This document shows positions 25,337 to 34,260 of a stretch of DNA of 64,000 bases, in pieces. Source of the stretch: Cohnella zeiphila (GTDB lineage: Bacteria; Bacillota; Bacilli; Paenibacillales; Paenibacillaceae); the NCBI RefSeq assembly GCF_014212055.1, contig NZ_JACJVO010000002.1, positions 62,001 through 126,000 on the forward strand. The letters are read 5' to 3'. The position numbers and the translations under genes are program-made. Position 1 is the stretch's first letter. Each line of letters opens with the position of its first letter. A model generated the notes under the pieces. It was not told the origin of the DNA and searched no databases. It worked only from the letters and a program-made list of their open reading frames with translations.

Positions 25337-26638
25337 TTATCGAATGCCGTGCTCTTCCGTCCACACGACCCGGCCGTTTACCATCGTCAGCGTCGGCCAG
25401 CCGGTCAGCTTCCAGCCCGTGAACGGGGTGTTGCGGCCTTGGGACAGGAACGAGTCCGGATTGACTTCTTTTTCGCTCTCAAGGTCGATCAGAATGAGAT
25501 CGGCGGGAGCCCCGACTTCCAGCTTCCCGGCATCGAGTCCGAAGACCCGCGCCGGATCGCTCGTCATGCGCCGAAGCAGGAAGCTCAGCGTCCAGCGCCC
25601 GGTCTTCACGAACTTCGTATAGAGCAGCGGGAACGCCGTCTCGAAGCCGACGATGCCGAACGGCGCCCGTTCCAGCCCTTTCGCCTTCTCTTCGGCGCCG
25701 TGAGGGGCATGGTCGGTGACGATGATGTCGATCGTCCCTTCCTCCAGCGCTTCGATGCAAGCTTCCACGTCACGGGGAGTGCGCAGCGGAGGGTTCATTT
25801 TCCAATTGGCGTCCATCGAATCGGGAATGTCTTCGTCCGACAGCACCAGATGGTGCGGGCACACTTCGGCGGTTACGTTCACGCCGACCGACTTGCCGAG
25901 CCGGATGAGCCGGACCGACTGCTCGGTGCTGACGTGGCAGACATGGTAGTGAACGCCGGTTGCTTCGGCCAGCAAAATATCGCGTCCGACATGGATCGCC
26001 TCGGACTCGTTCGGAATTCCCTTCAGCCCGTGCTTGCGGGCGAACGCTCCCTCCGACACCGCCGCGCCCTCGACCAGCGAATCGTCTTCGCAGTGGGCGA
26101 TGACCGGCCGGTCCAGCGACTTCGCCAGCGACATGGCGTTCTTCATCATTTGCGCGTTTTGGACGCCGACGCCGTCGTCCGTGAAGCCGACCGCTCCGGC
26201 TTCCTTCAGCGCGGCGAAGTCGGTCAGCTCGCGGCCGAGCTCGTTTTTCGTGATCGCCGCGTACGGCAGCACGCGGACGACGCCTTCGGAAGCCGCTTTG
26301 TCCAGCACGAACCGAACCGTCTCGGCCGTGTCGGTCACCGGACGCGTGTTCGGCATGCAGGCGATCGTCGTAAAGCCGCCTTTAGCCGCCGACCGCGTTC
26401 CGCTGGCGATCGTCTCCTTATATTCGAAGCCGGGTTCGCGAAGATGGACGTGCATGTCGATCAGCCCCGGCGCAAGCAGCTTGCCGGATGCGTCGATCAC
26501 CTCGCATCCCGCCGTATCGACGGAGGCCGATCCGTCGGCCCATTGGGCCACCTTGCCGTTCTCCACTTTCAGATGCCGGCGAACCGGCGTTTCCCGTTCC
26601 CCGTCCATAAACAGCGCGTTCACAATCCATGTTGTCAT
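25337..26638 (-). CDS. pyrC: Dihydroorotase
   Basis: A 433-residue type I dihydroorotase. The zinc-binding start IDMHVHLREPGFEYKE, the ANxRP-type segment CMPNTRPVTD, VIAHCED, HVCHVST and the last metal Asp in TDHAPH are all present. It closes carbamoyl aspartate to dihydroorotate. An own SigA-like promoter precedes it, and the gene normally found before it, pyrB, is missing. Confidence 0.96.
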   Translation of the reverse strand: MTTWIVNALFMDGERETPVRRHLKVENGKVAQWADGSASVDTAGCEVIDASGKLLAPGLIDMHVHLREPGFEYKETIASGTRSAAKGGFTTIACMPNTRPVTDTAETVRFVLDKAASEGVVRVLPYAAITKNELGRELTDFAALKEAGAVGFTDDGVGVQNAQMMKNAMSLAKSLDRPVIAHCEDDSLVEGAAVSEGAFARKHGLKGIPNESEAIHVGRDILLAEATGVHYHVCHVSTEQSVRLIRLGKSVGVNVTAEVCPHHLVLSDEDIPDSMDANWKMNPPLRTPRDVEACIEALEEGTIDIIVTDHAPHGAEEKAKGLERAPFGIVGFETAFPLLYTKFVKTGRWTLSFLLRRMTSDPARVFGLDAGKLEVGAPADLILIDLESEKEVNPDSFLSQGRNTPFTGWKLTGWPTLTMVNGRVVWTEEHGIR

Positions 26639-26708
26639 TCGTCAGCTTCCTCCTCTGCCGCTTAGCATCTGTTTACGCAACGGACAATCATGCATCTTTA
26701 TACACTAT

Positions 26709-26737
26709 ATTGTATATGCATGAAACCAATTTGTCAC
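26709..26737 (-). promoter_or_regulatory. Internal promoter between pyrR and pyrC
   Basis: GTGACA (26737-26732), a 17-bp spacer and TACAAT (26714-26709), read leftward, 70 bases before pyrC. The -10 region is inside an AT-rich dyad (CATGCAT ... ATGCATG flanking ATACAATATAGTGTAT), which might also be an operator. Confidence 0.55.
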
Positions 26738-26775
26738 TACACCGTTGCGGCTCCACCGTTATTCTGAATAAAAAT

Positions 26776-27375
<600 letters not shown>

Positions 27376-27469
27376 CGCCTACGTATGCAACCGCGGCAGA
27401 GCCCAGCCTGCCCTTCGTCAAGAACAGACGCGAGAGGACACGCCGACGGTTGAATAAAAGCTGCGCCAC

Positions 27470-27490
27470 CTTGCCAGTCTCACGGGACTG
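27470..27490 (-). promoter_or_regulatory. PyrR-binding loop in the pyr leader
   Basis: CAGTCCCGTGAGACTGGCAAG, read leftward, matches the PyrR binding loop (AGTCC-x-G-x-GAG-x-CTG) of Bacillales pyr leaders. It lies about 22 bases after the predicted transcription start and about 95 bases before the terminator, with room for an antiterminator between. Confidence 0.85.
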
Positions 27491-27518
27491 AATTAAAGGT
27501 ACGAGTTTGTCATCAAGA

Positions 27519-27547
27519 ATTATCGCACTTTCGACAAGGAGTGTCAA
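27519..27547 (-). promoter_or_regulatory. Promoter of the pyr operon
   Basis: TTGACA (27547-27542), a 17-bp spacer and GATAAT (27524-27519), read leftward: a near-consensus SigA promoter with the predicted start near 27512. Confidence 0.85.
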
Positions 27548-27551
27548 GACG

Positions 27552-27586
27552 AAAAACCCCGGCGCCTGCGATCGGCAACCGGGGCT
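27552..27586 (-). terminator. Terminator after dapL
   Basis: GCCCCGG..GCC and GGC.CCGGGG pair around a short loop, followed leftward by TTTTTCG. It separates dapL from the pyr promoter, which begins 5 bp further on. Confidence 0.85.
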
Positions 27587-27598
27587 TCCTTACCGTAT

Positions 27599-28852
27599 TT
27601 AGAACTCGAATTCGACGTCCGACAAGCGGCGCTTGATCTCGTCGATGACCCGGCGCTCTTCTTCCTCGCCTTGGGCGATGAAGGTGACGGAGAACCGGAC
27701 GAATCGGCCGGCGTCGTCCCACGGCACGGTGGAGATGAGCTTCTCGCGGATCAAATACTGGGAGAACGCTTCGCCGGATTCGAACGAAGGTCCGCCCTTG
27801 ATTCCTTTGGGCGCTTCGACGTACAGGAAGAACGAGCCTTTCGGCTTCTCGGCGGAAAAGCCGAGTTCGTTCAACGCGCCGACGAGCAGGTTGTGGCGGC
27901 GGGAATACTTGGCGGAGATCGCCTCGGTAATCTCCGGATGCGCCAGACCGTAAGCGGCCGCCTTCTGGATGGCGATGAACTGGCCGGAGTCGTTGTTGTC
28001 CTTCACGTCACCGAACGCCTTCACGATGAGCGGGTTGCCGGCGATGAAGCCGATCCGCCAGCCGGTCATGTTGTACGACTTCGACAAGGAATGGAGCTCG
28101 ACGCCGACATCCTTCGCGCCCGGAACGGACAGGAAGCTCAGCGGTCTCACGCCGTCATAGGTCAGCGCTGCGTAAGGAGCGTCGTGAACGACGACGACGT
28201 TGAATTTCTTGGCCCAGGCGACAACCTTCGCGAAAAATTCCGCGGTGGCCGCGGCGCCGGTCGGATTGTTCGGGTAGTTCAGGTACAACAGCTTGGCGCG
28301 GCGGGCGATATTTTCCGGAATCGCGTCCAGATCCGGCAGGAAGTTGTTCTCCTTCGTCAGTTGGACGTTAAACACTTCGCCGCCGAGATATTTCGTATGG
28401 GTGCCCATGACCGGGTAACCAGGCACCGTCATGATCGTCACGTCGCCCGGATTGATGAACACGCTGGGCAGCATGGCGAGCGCCGGCTTCGTGCCGATCG
28501 TATGCAGCACTTCGCCCACCGGATCGAGGCCGTCGACCGAAAATACTTCCTTCAGGTACTTGGCCGCGGCAGCCTTAAACTCCGGAATGCCGTTGTCGGC
28601 GTAGCCGCGGTTCTCCGGCTTGGCCGCTTCTTCGGCAAGCTTGGCCACGACGCCTGCGTCCGCCATCTCGTCGGGCTCGCCGACGCCCATGTCGATCAGC
28701 TCGACGTCCGGATGGGCCAGCTTCGCCGCCGCTTTGGCTCGCTTGATTTTCTCGAACTTGTAGATGTTCGTATCTTTTCCGTAGTTGGAGCCGCCGATCC
28801 GGTCGGCGAACTGCTCTTGGATGAAGGTGGATTGGTATTGTTCAACGCTCAT
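27599..28852 (-). CDS. dapL: LL-diaminopimelate aminotransferase
   Basis: A 417-residue fold-type I PLP enzyme. NYPNNPTGA, VVVHDAPYAALTYDG and the PLP-lysine motif SLSKSYNMTGWRIGF are present, and the N-terminal GSNYGKDTNIYKFEKIKRAK region is of the DapL group that makes LL-diaminopimelate from tetrahydrodipicolinate in one step for lysine and wall synthesis. Many Bacillales use the acetylase route, so DapL assignment rests on this sequence pattern; a general class I/II aminotransferase is the alternative. It is a single gene between its own terminator and that of the lspA-rluD unit. Confidence 0.8.
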   Translation of the reverse strand: MSVEQYQSTFIQEQFADRIGGSNYGKDTNIYKFEKIKRAKAAAKLAHPDVELIDMGVGEPDEMADAGVVAKLAEEAAKPENRGYADNGIPEFKAAAAKYLKEVFSVDGLDPVGEVLHTIGTKPALAMLPSVFINPGDVTIMTVPGYPVMGTHTKYLGGEVFNVQLTKENNFLPDLDAIPENIARRAKLLYLNYPNNPTGAAATAEFFAKVVAWAKKFNVVVVHDAPYAALTYDGVRPLSFLSVPGAKDVGVELHSLSKSYNMTGWRIGFIAGNPLIVKAFGDVKDNNDSGQFIAIQKAAAYGLAHPEITEAISAKYSRRHNLLVGALNELGFSAEKPKGSFFLYVEAPKGIKGGPSFESGEAFSQYLIREKLISTVPWDDAGRFVRFSVTFIAQGEEEERRVIDEIKRRLSDVEFEF

Positions 28853-28988
28853 TTCTTCGCCAACTCCTTTGGGAGATTTACGTAATTAAATATGACGCAA
28901 CGGCTTCTTCATCGCCATGGACTATTTCGCCGAACTTTTGCAGGATTTGCGAAGGGTCGGCCACAGGCGCGAAGACCGGCGGATATCG

Positions 28989-29033
28989 AAAAGGCGGGGA
29001 CTCCCGTCTCGGGTCTCCCGCCTATCTTCTCAT
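28989..29033 (-). terminator. Terminator after rluD
   Basis: AGGCGGGA and TCCCCGCCT with inner CCCG/CGGG pairing form a hairpin, followed leftward by TTTTCG. It begins inside the last bases of the rluD-like gene. Confidence 0.75.
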
Positions 29034-30049
29034 CGCGTGCGAAGCGAATGCAGCGCCTGTTCCATGTCGTCCGGCAGCGGAGCACTGAATTCCAGCGTCT
29101 CGCCGGTTCGCGGATGGACGAAGCCGAGCACGCCCGCGTGCAGCGCCTGTCCCTGCATGCCGAGCGTCCGCCCGGCGCGGCCGCCGTACATCGGATCGCC
29201 GACGATCGGATGGCCGATGTACTTCATATGGACGCGGATCTGGTGCGTCCGCCCCGTCTCCAGCCGCAGCTCCAGCAGCGTATAGTCGTCGAACCGCTCG
29301 AGCACGGCAAAGTGGGTTACCGCCCTTTTCGACCCTTTGTCGGTCACCGCGAACATCTTCCGGTCGTTCTTGTCTCTTCCGATCGGCGCGTCGACCGTTC
29401 CCTTGGCATGGGGAACGTTGCCGTACACGAGCGCATAATAGCGCCTCAGCACGCTGTGCTCCTTGAACTGCTCCGCCAGCGAGGCGTGCGCCAGGTCGTT
29501 CTTCGCCGCCATGAGCAGGCCGGACGTGTCCTTGTCGATCCGATGGACGATGCCCGGCCGCATCGTGCCGTTGATGCCGGACAAGTCCCGGCAATGGTAT
29601 AGCAGAGCGTTGACGACCGTCCCGCTCGCATGGCCGACGGCCGGGTGCACGACCATGCCGCGCGGCTTGTCGATCACGATGACGTCCGCGTCCTCGTACA
29701 CGACGTTGAGCGGAATGTCCTCCGGCAGCGACTCGAGCGGCTCCGCTTCGGGAACGTCCACCGCAAGCTCGTCGCCGGCGGCGACTTTGCCGTTCGGCTT
29801 GCAACTCTGTCCGTTGATCGTCACCGCGCCCGAACGGATCCAGTCCTGCACTTGGGAACGGGACACGGACAAGTCCGCGAGCGCTTCCGTCACGTGCTTA
29901 TCCGCCCGTTCCCCGGCTTGATCCGGACCGACGGTCCAGACGATGCGGCCGCCTTCCTCCTCATCGGAAGCGTCAATCGCCAAGGCGTCCGGCGCCTCTT
30001 CGTCTCCGCTTCCGTCAAACACGGCTTTCTTCATTGGTTCGTTCGTCAT
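29030..30049 (-). CDS. rluD: RluD-type pseudouridine synthase
   Basis: The product has 339 residues from ATG 30049. An acidic N-terminal stretch (about 40 residues) precedes an S4-like RNA-binding domain (ERADKHVTEALADLSVSRSQVQDW), then the RluA-family catalytic core with the active Asp in HRIDKDTSGLLMAAK and the ETGRTHQIRVHM motif. It is the YlyB equivalent in the Bacillus lspA neighbourhood and should modify 23S rRNA uridines. The start overlaps the end of lspA by 35 bases; a later ATG at 30034 is possible. Confidence 0.93.
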   Translation of the reverse strand: MTNEPMKKAVFDGSGDEEAPDALAIDASDEEEGGRIVWTVGPDQAGERADKHVTEALADLSVSRSQVQDWIRSGAVTINGQSCKPNGKVAAGDELAVDVPEAEPLESLPEDIPLNVVYEDADVIVIDKPRGMVVHPAVGHASGTVVNALLYHCRDLSGINGTMRPGIVHRIDKDTSGLLMAAKNDLAHASLAEQFKEHSVLRRYYALVYGNVPHAKGTVDAPIGRDKNDRKMFAVTDKGSKRAVTHFAVLERFDDYTLLELRLETGRTHQIRVHMKYIGHPIVGDPMYGGRAGRTLGMQGQALHAGVLGFVHPRTGETLEFSAPLPDDMEQALHSLRTR

Positions 30050-30545
30050 GTTCCGCTTGCCCTTTCTTTTCCTGGCTCGACAACAGAAGCGCATCCACCA
30101 AAATGAGCGCTACCCCGATCGTAATCGCGGTATCGGCCAGATTAAATACCGGAAACGTGTACGAGCCGAAGTTGAATTGAAGGAAATCGACGACTTCCCC
30201 GTAAACCGCCCGGTCGAAGAAGTTGCCGACCGCCCCGCCCAGCACGAGCGACAGCGCGATCAGCATGACCGTCCTTCCCGTATGGTAGGACCGCCGCAAA
30301 TACCAGACGATGGCCGCCGCGACGGCGACCGTGATCACGATGAAGAATACGCGCTGGTCCTGCAAAATGCTGAAAGCCGCCCCCCGGTTGCGAATGGACG
30401 TAATCACGAAAAAGTTTCCGATCACCCGGATTTGCTCGTCGATGGCCACCGAATGCTCGATCCATCTTTTCGAAGCGTAATCGATGGCGAAGACGACCAA
30501 TGCGGCCGCGTAATAAATCCAAATGCCCGGTCTGCTACGTTGCAT
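30015..30545 (-). CDS. lspA: Lipoprotein signal peptidase (signal peptidase II)
   Basis: A 176-residue membrane aspartyl protease with four hydrophobic segments. All family blocks are visible: DYASKRW, SIRNRGAAFSI, VLGGAVGNFFDR, VVDFLQF and the second catalytic Asp in FPVFNLADTAI. It cuts diacylglyceryl-prolipoproteins, which are numerous in this window. An unusually charged tail of about 15 residues overlaps the rluD start. First gene of a two-gene unit. Confidence 0.97.
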   Translation of the reverse strand: MQRSRPGIWIYYAAALVVFAIDYASKRWIEHSVAIDEQIRVIGNFFVITSIRNRGAAFSILQDQRVFFIVITVAVAAAIVWYLRRSYHTGRTVMLIALSLVLGGAVGNFFDRAVYGEVVDFLQFNFGSYTFPVFNLADTAITIGVALILVDALLLSSQEKKGQAEHDERTNEESRV

Positions 30546-30720
30546 GTCGAGACGTTCCGCCTTTCAAACGGTGAATTCCTGCGTGATGATTTTACCATAG
30601 GTCAAGCAAATCCCGCCAGCGCACCCAGACAAGACCCGCTTTCCGCTTCGTTAAAAACGGCCTTGCGGGCGAAAACTATGGCAAGCCATCGTAATTCTGA
30701 CCAAGAAGGAGTGGACCGTG

Positions 30721-31458
30721 ATGACCCTCCCGTTGACCGAAGAAAGGCTGCAAGCGCTGCGCGGGCGGCTGCTCGCCAGCAAACGCGAGCTGGAGGAGAG
30801 AACGAACCGGAACCGGCATTTCGGCCTGGAAAATTCGTTCCGCGAATCGACAGGCGATCTGTCCACGAGCGACAACCATCCCGCCGACGGGGGAACCGAG
30901 ATGTTCGAGCGGGGCAAAGATATCTCCCTGCTGGAGCGGGAAGCGTTCCGGCTTACCCGGATCGAAGCCGCCCTGGAGCGGATGGAGACCGGGGAGTACG
31001 GCCGCTGCGTCGCTTGCGGACGCTTCATTCCGGCGGAACGGCTGGAAGCTCTGCCTACGGCAATCTACTGCCTCGAACATGAGCCCCGGCAGCGGGAGAA
31101 GGAAGGCCGGCCCGTCGAGGAGGAGTTCCTGACGCCTCCGTTCGGCCGAACCAGCCTGGACGGCCAGCACGACCAGAACGGCTTCGACGGCGAGGATGCG
31201 TGGCAGATCGTCGAGTCCTGGGGCAGTTCGAACACTCCCGCCATGGCCGAAAATCCGAATGCCGACGATTATGACCATCTCTATATCGAAGCGGAAGAGA
31301 ACGACGGCTTCGTGGAGCCGATCGAGAGCTTCCTGGCCACCGACATTACCGGCCACGACGTCACCGTCGTGCGCAATCGCGCCTATCGGCACTATATGGC
31401 CGCGAACGAAGGAGAACATTTGCTGGAGCCGGACGAAGAAGCGGACGACTGGCGATAA
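30721..31458 (+). CDS. YteA-family DksA/TraR-type zinc finger protein
   Basis: A 245-residue protein. An N-terminal helical hairpin (TEERLQALRGRLLASKRELEE) is followed by a conserved DLSTSDNHPADGGTEMFERG segment, a zinc finger of the form CVAC-x17-CLEH (the fourth ligand is His, not Cys), and the acidic YteA C-terminal domain (FLATDITGHDVTVVRNRAY). YteA/YlyA proteins act as RNA-polymerase-associated factors in sporulating Bacillales; a role in spores is inferred. The ATG at 30721 is preceded by AAGGAG; GTG at 30718 is less likely. It faces away from lspA, unlike the arrangement I know from Bacillus. Confidence 0.85.
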   Translation: MTLPLTEERLQALRGRLLASKRELEERTNRNRHFGLENSFRESTGDLSTSDNHPADGGTEMFERGKDISLLEREAFRLTRIEAALERMETGEYGRCVACGRFIPAERLEALPTAIYCLEHEPRQREKEGRPVEEEFLTPPFGRTSLDGQHDQNGFDGEDAWQIVESWGSSNTPAMAENPNADDYDHLYIEAEENDGFVEPIESFLATDITGHDVTVVRNRAYRHYMAANEGEHLLEPDEEADDWR

Positions 31459-31473
31459 GAGTGGAAGGCGGAC

Positions 31474-31493
31474 GAGGGCGCATTTGCGCCCTC
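31474..31493. terminator. Shared hairpin between convergent genes
   Basis: GAGGGCGCA and TGCGCCCTC form a perfect 9-bp stem with a 2-base loop between the convergent YteA-like and DUF5665 genes, overlapping the last codon of the latter. The T tracts are poor. Confidence 0.45.
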
Positions 31494-31854
31494 AGTACGT
31501 TTTGATCTCCAACTGCCGCTGGACGATTCGAACGATGTCGGCGATGTAATCTCCCACGATCGGCAGGTTGAGCGCCCCGAGCAGCTGGAGCAGCCAGACG
31601 ATCGTCGCCGCGAAGAAAGTAAAGCCGAGCGCGATGCCGATGCCGCGCGTGATGCCGGACACGAAGTTTCGCCAGATGAGGCTCCACGGGCTGCGCATCA
31701 GGTTGACGTATTCTTTCAGTTCCGCCTTCTCCATGTCGAGGGCAAGCTTGTCCAGCCGGTCCGTCACCGCCTCCAGCGTCCGCCGGAGCAGCGTAGCCTG
31801 CTCCTTCAATTCGGATGTCGTCTTTTCGGGATGTTGGTTCGTTTGGTCTTGCAC
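31492..31854 (-). CDS. DUF5665 membrane protein
   Basis: A 120-residue protein: an N-terminal helix likely to form a coiled coil (LKEQATLLRRTLEAVTDRL), then NLMRSPWSLIWRNFVSGITRG and one strong membrane segment (about residues 70-95). This pattern is that of the small DUF5665 family of Firmicutes, whose function is not known. The GTG at 31854 is chosen over the TTG at 31863 because AAGGG is about 10 bases before it but only one base before the other. It is followed by the last base pairs of a hairpin shared with the convergent YteA-like gene. Confidence 0.75.
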   Translation of the reverse strand: MQDQTNQHPEKTTSELKEQATLLRRTLEAVTDRLDKLALDMEKAELKEYVNLMRSPWSLIWRNFVSGITRGIGIALGFTFFAATIVWLLQLLGALNLPIVGDYIADIVRIVQRQLEIKTY

Positions 31855-31925
31855 CGGAATCAAGCCCTTCCCACAAAGGATTGGATTCCTTAGATTACCT
31901 CCTCATCCCCTATCCTAAACGCGCA

Positions 31926-31954
31926 AAATGCCGCCTGCGCCAAGCGCAAGCGGC
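31926..31954 (-). terminator. Terminator of the 12-gene catabolic operon
   Basis: GCCGC-TTGCGC and GCGCAG-GCGGC form a stem with a 3-base loop, followed leftward by ATTTTGCG. It lies 11 bp after the kinase stop codon. Confidence 0.65.
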
Positions 31955-31965
31955 TGTTCTTCGTC

Positions 31966-33483
31966 TTATCGGTCCCGCTTTCTCCCGACGTAATAACGGT
32001 TCAGGGAACGGCAAACTTCTTGATAATCCGGATACATCTCGTCGTATCGACCGGCCGCGTCCGGCTCAGGCTCCAGTCTCTGCGTCAATCGTACCGCTTG
32101 CGCCACCGCATCTTCCGCCGACGCATAGCAGCCGGTACCGATGCCTGCCAGCATCGCCGCCCCGAGCGCGGAAGCGTCCCGATTGCCGATCAAGGAAGCC
32201 GGCTTGCCGGCGACGTTGCCGACCATCCGGCACCAGACCGGGTTACGGCTGCCGCCCCCGCCGATCCGCAGCTCGCGAACGGGAATGCCGGCTCGTTCGA
32301 GCAGCTCCAGATTGTCGCGAATGTTGTAGGAGATTCCTTCCAGGACGGAATGGAGCAGAAGCGGCTTGTCTTGTCCCAGCGTCAAGCCCAGCCAGGAAGC
32401 ACGGTCCCGCTCGTCGAAGGAAGGCGATCCGCTGCCGACAAGGAAGGGCAGGAACAGCAGCCCGCGGCTGCCGGGCGGAATATCCTTCATTGCCTCGGTC
32501 CAACGCTCCAGCTTGTTCCGATCGGGAGCGGCCGACACGGAGTCTCCGGTCAGCATGCGCAGTCCCCAGTCGACGCCCAGGCCGCCGGTGAACACGCTGC
32601 CCATCGCATAGAACGTCCCTTTCACGGCCGAGGGGTGAAAAGTAAAACCCGCCAGGTTGCGAATCGGTTCACGAAGCGGCGTGACGACTTGAATCGACGT
32701 GCTCAGCGTCACCGCCGTCTCGCCGGCCGCAAGGATGCCGGTGCCAAGCTGGCTGCATGCCATGTCGGCCCCGCCGGCGACGACGGGAGTCCCTTCCGGC
32801 AGGCCCGTCCGCACGGCGGCTTCCTTCGTGACGCGGCCGATCTTCTCGGCCGAACTGCACAAAGGCGGGAACAATGCCGGATCGATCCCGAGCTCGCGGA
32901 TCAGCTTCCACGCCCAATCTCCCTTCGCCGGGTCGAACAACAGCGTGTTGCCTGCGTCCGTCGGCTCGGTCGCCCATTCCCCGGTCAGGCGGAATCGGAT
33001 ATAGTCCTTCGGGAAGGCGAATCGGCTCGACTCGGTCAGCGCGCCCGGGTCGTTCTCCCGCAGCCAAAGCAGCCGTGGCGCGACGAAGGCGGCGAGCGGC
33101 TCGTTGCCCGTCATCGCCGCGATCTCTTCCCCGTAGCGCTCCTTCAGCCATTCCGCCTGCCGCGCCGCTCTGGTGTCGGCGACGAGCATGCTCGGCCGTA
33201 CCGGCCGCCCCCGCCGGTCCGCCAGCACCATCGCGCTCATGTTCCCGGAGAAGGAGACGGCGGCGATGCGGCTCGCGTCCGTCCCTGCGACGCATTCCCG
33301 GATCGCCCGCGCGGCGGCGCGCCACCAATGCTCGGGCCGCTGCTCGACCCAGCCGGGCCGCGGCGAGGCGATCGGGTACGTTCCGGTCGCGGCCGCGGCA
33401 ACGGTGCCGTCCGGTTCGACCGCGACACACTTGACCGAGGTGGAGCCGATGTCGACGCCCAGCAGAAGAGGTTGAATGTCCAT
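31966..33483 (-). CDS. FGGY-family carbohydrate kinase (xylulokinase-like)
   Basis: A 505-residue two-domain sugar kinase. The ATP/phosphate-1 motif LGVDIGSTSVKCVAV opens the protein. The N-terminal domain carries WVEQRPEHWWRA and SFSGNMSAMVL, and the C-terminal half has GGGADMACSQLGTG, GLLFLPFLVGSGSP and the adenosine motif LRIGGGGSRNPVWCRMV. It is close in pattern to xylulokinase and gluconokinase; the actual sugar is unknown. It is the last gene of the operon and would phosphorylate a released ketose or sugar acid. Confidence 0.88.
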   Translation of the reverse strand: MDIQPLLLGVDIGSTSVKCVAVEPDGTVAAAATGTYPIASPRPGWVEQRPEHWWRAAARAIRECVAGTDASRIAAVSFSGNMSAMVLADRRGRPVRPSMLVADTRAARQAEWLKERYGEEIAAMTGNEPLAAFVAPRLLWLRENDPGALTESSRFAFPKDYIRFRLTGEWATEPTDAGNTLLFDPAKGDWAWKLIRELGIDPALFPPLCSSAEKIGRVTKEAAVRTGLPEGTPVVAGGADMACSQLGTGILAAGETAVTLSTSIQVVTPLREPIRNLAGFTFHPSAVKGTFYAMGSVFTGGLGVDWGLRMLTGDSVSAAPDRNKLERWTEAMKDIPPGSRGLLFLPFLVGSGSPSFDERDRASWLGLTLGQDKPLLLHSVLEGISYNIRDNLELLERAGIPVRELRIGGGGSRNPVWCRMVGNVAGKPASLIGNRDASALGAAMLAGIGTGCYASAEDAVAQAVRLTQRLEPEPDAAGRYDEMYPDYQEVCRSLNRYYVGRKRDR

Positions 33484-33510
33484 CGTGATGCCGCCTGCCT
33501 TTCGTAACGG

Positions 33511-34248
33511 TTACAGATGCTTGATCCGGCCGCGATACTGCCGAATGTATTGCTCATTGCGCTCCGGGCCTCCCGGCACGTTGCCGCTCGTATACACCGA
33601 AGGGATGATCCCGCGTTCGGCCAGCTTGGCGGCGACCTCGATCATAAGCATCTGCAGCAGCACGCCTCCGATGATCGTGGAGCCGGATGACATGCGGGCG
33701 TCGGACAGCGGAACGGGGACGAGCGCGTCTCCCTGGGGCAGATGGTTGTCGATGACCAGGTCGGCGACGTCCCGAAGCTTGAGCCCCGAGCTGTGGCGCG
33801 ATTCCATCTCGAAGTAGGCGGAGGACGTGAGCGCGATTACCTTGAGCCCCCGCTTTTTGGCCTCGAGAGCCATATCGACAGGAAGACCGTTCAGTCCCGA
33901 GTTGGAGATGACGATCAGCACTTCCCCCGGCTTGACCGTATAGTTGTCGATAATATGCCCGGCATAATGCTCCATCCGTTCGATATTGGAGCTCTTGACC
34001 GCTCCTTCGTGAAGCATGACGCTGGTCTCGAGAATCGCGTTTACTTGCACGAGGCCGCCGGCCCGGTAAAAGAAATCCTCGACCAGAATATGCGAATGGC
34101 CGCAGCCGAATAAATGAAGCAAGCCGTCGTTCGAGATCGACTCGGCGATCCAGCCGGCCGCCGTCTCGATGGCCGGCTTCTCCGCCTGTTCTACAATCCG
34201 GATGCGATCCGTAATTTCATCGATAAATGAATTCGTCATGATGCTCAT
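33511..34248 (-). CDS. SIS-domain sugar isomerase-like protein (UPF0309 type)
   Basis: The product has 245 residues. A single SIS (sugar phosphate isomerase) fold has the motifs HLFGCGHSHILVEDFFYRAGG, VLIVISNSGLN (the phosphate-binding SNSG turn) and a C-terminal SVYTSGNVPGG. This pattern fits the UPF0309 group, whose members bind phosphosugars but are mostly uncharacterised. In an operon with a sugar kinase it may interconvert or deaminate a phosphosugar. ATG 34248 is used; an ATG three codons later is also possible. Confidence 0.85.
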   Translation of the reverse strand: MSIMTNSFIDEITDRIRIVEQAEKPAIETAAGWIAESISNDGLLHLFGCGHSHILVEDFFYRAGGLVQVNAILETSVMLHEGAVKSSNIERMEHYAGHIIDNYTVKPGEVLIVISNSGLNGLPVDMALEAKKRGLKVIALTSSAYFEMESRHSSGLKLRDVADLVIDNHLPQGDALVPVPLSDARMSSGSTIIGGVLLQMLMIEVAAKLAERGIIPSVYTSGNVPGGPERNEQYIRQYRGRIKHL

Positions 34249-34260
34249 TCCCTTCGTTGC

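Noticed and set aside
30661..30717. Possible riboswitch or T-box before the YteA-like gene
   Set aside because: No conserved core sequence or terminator could be found in this short gap.
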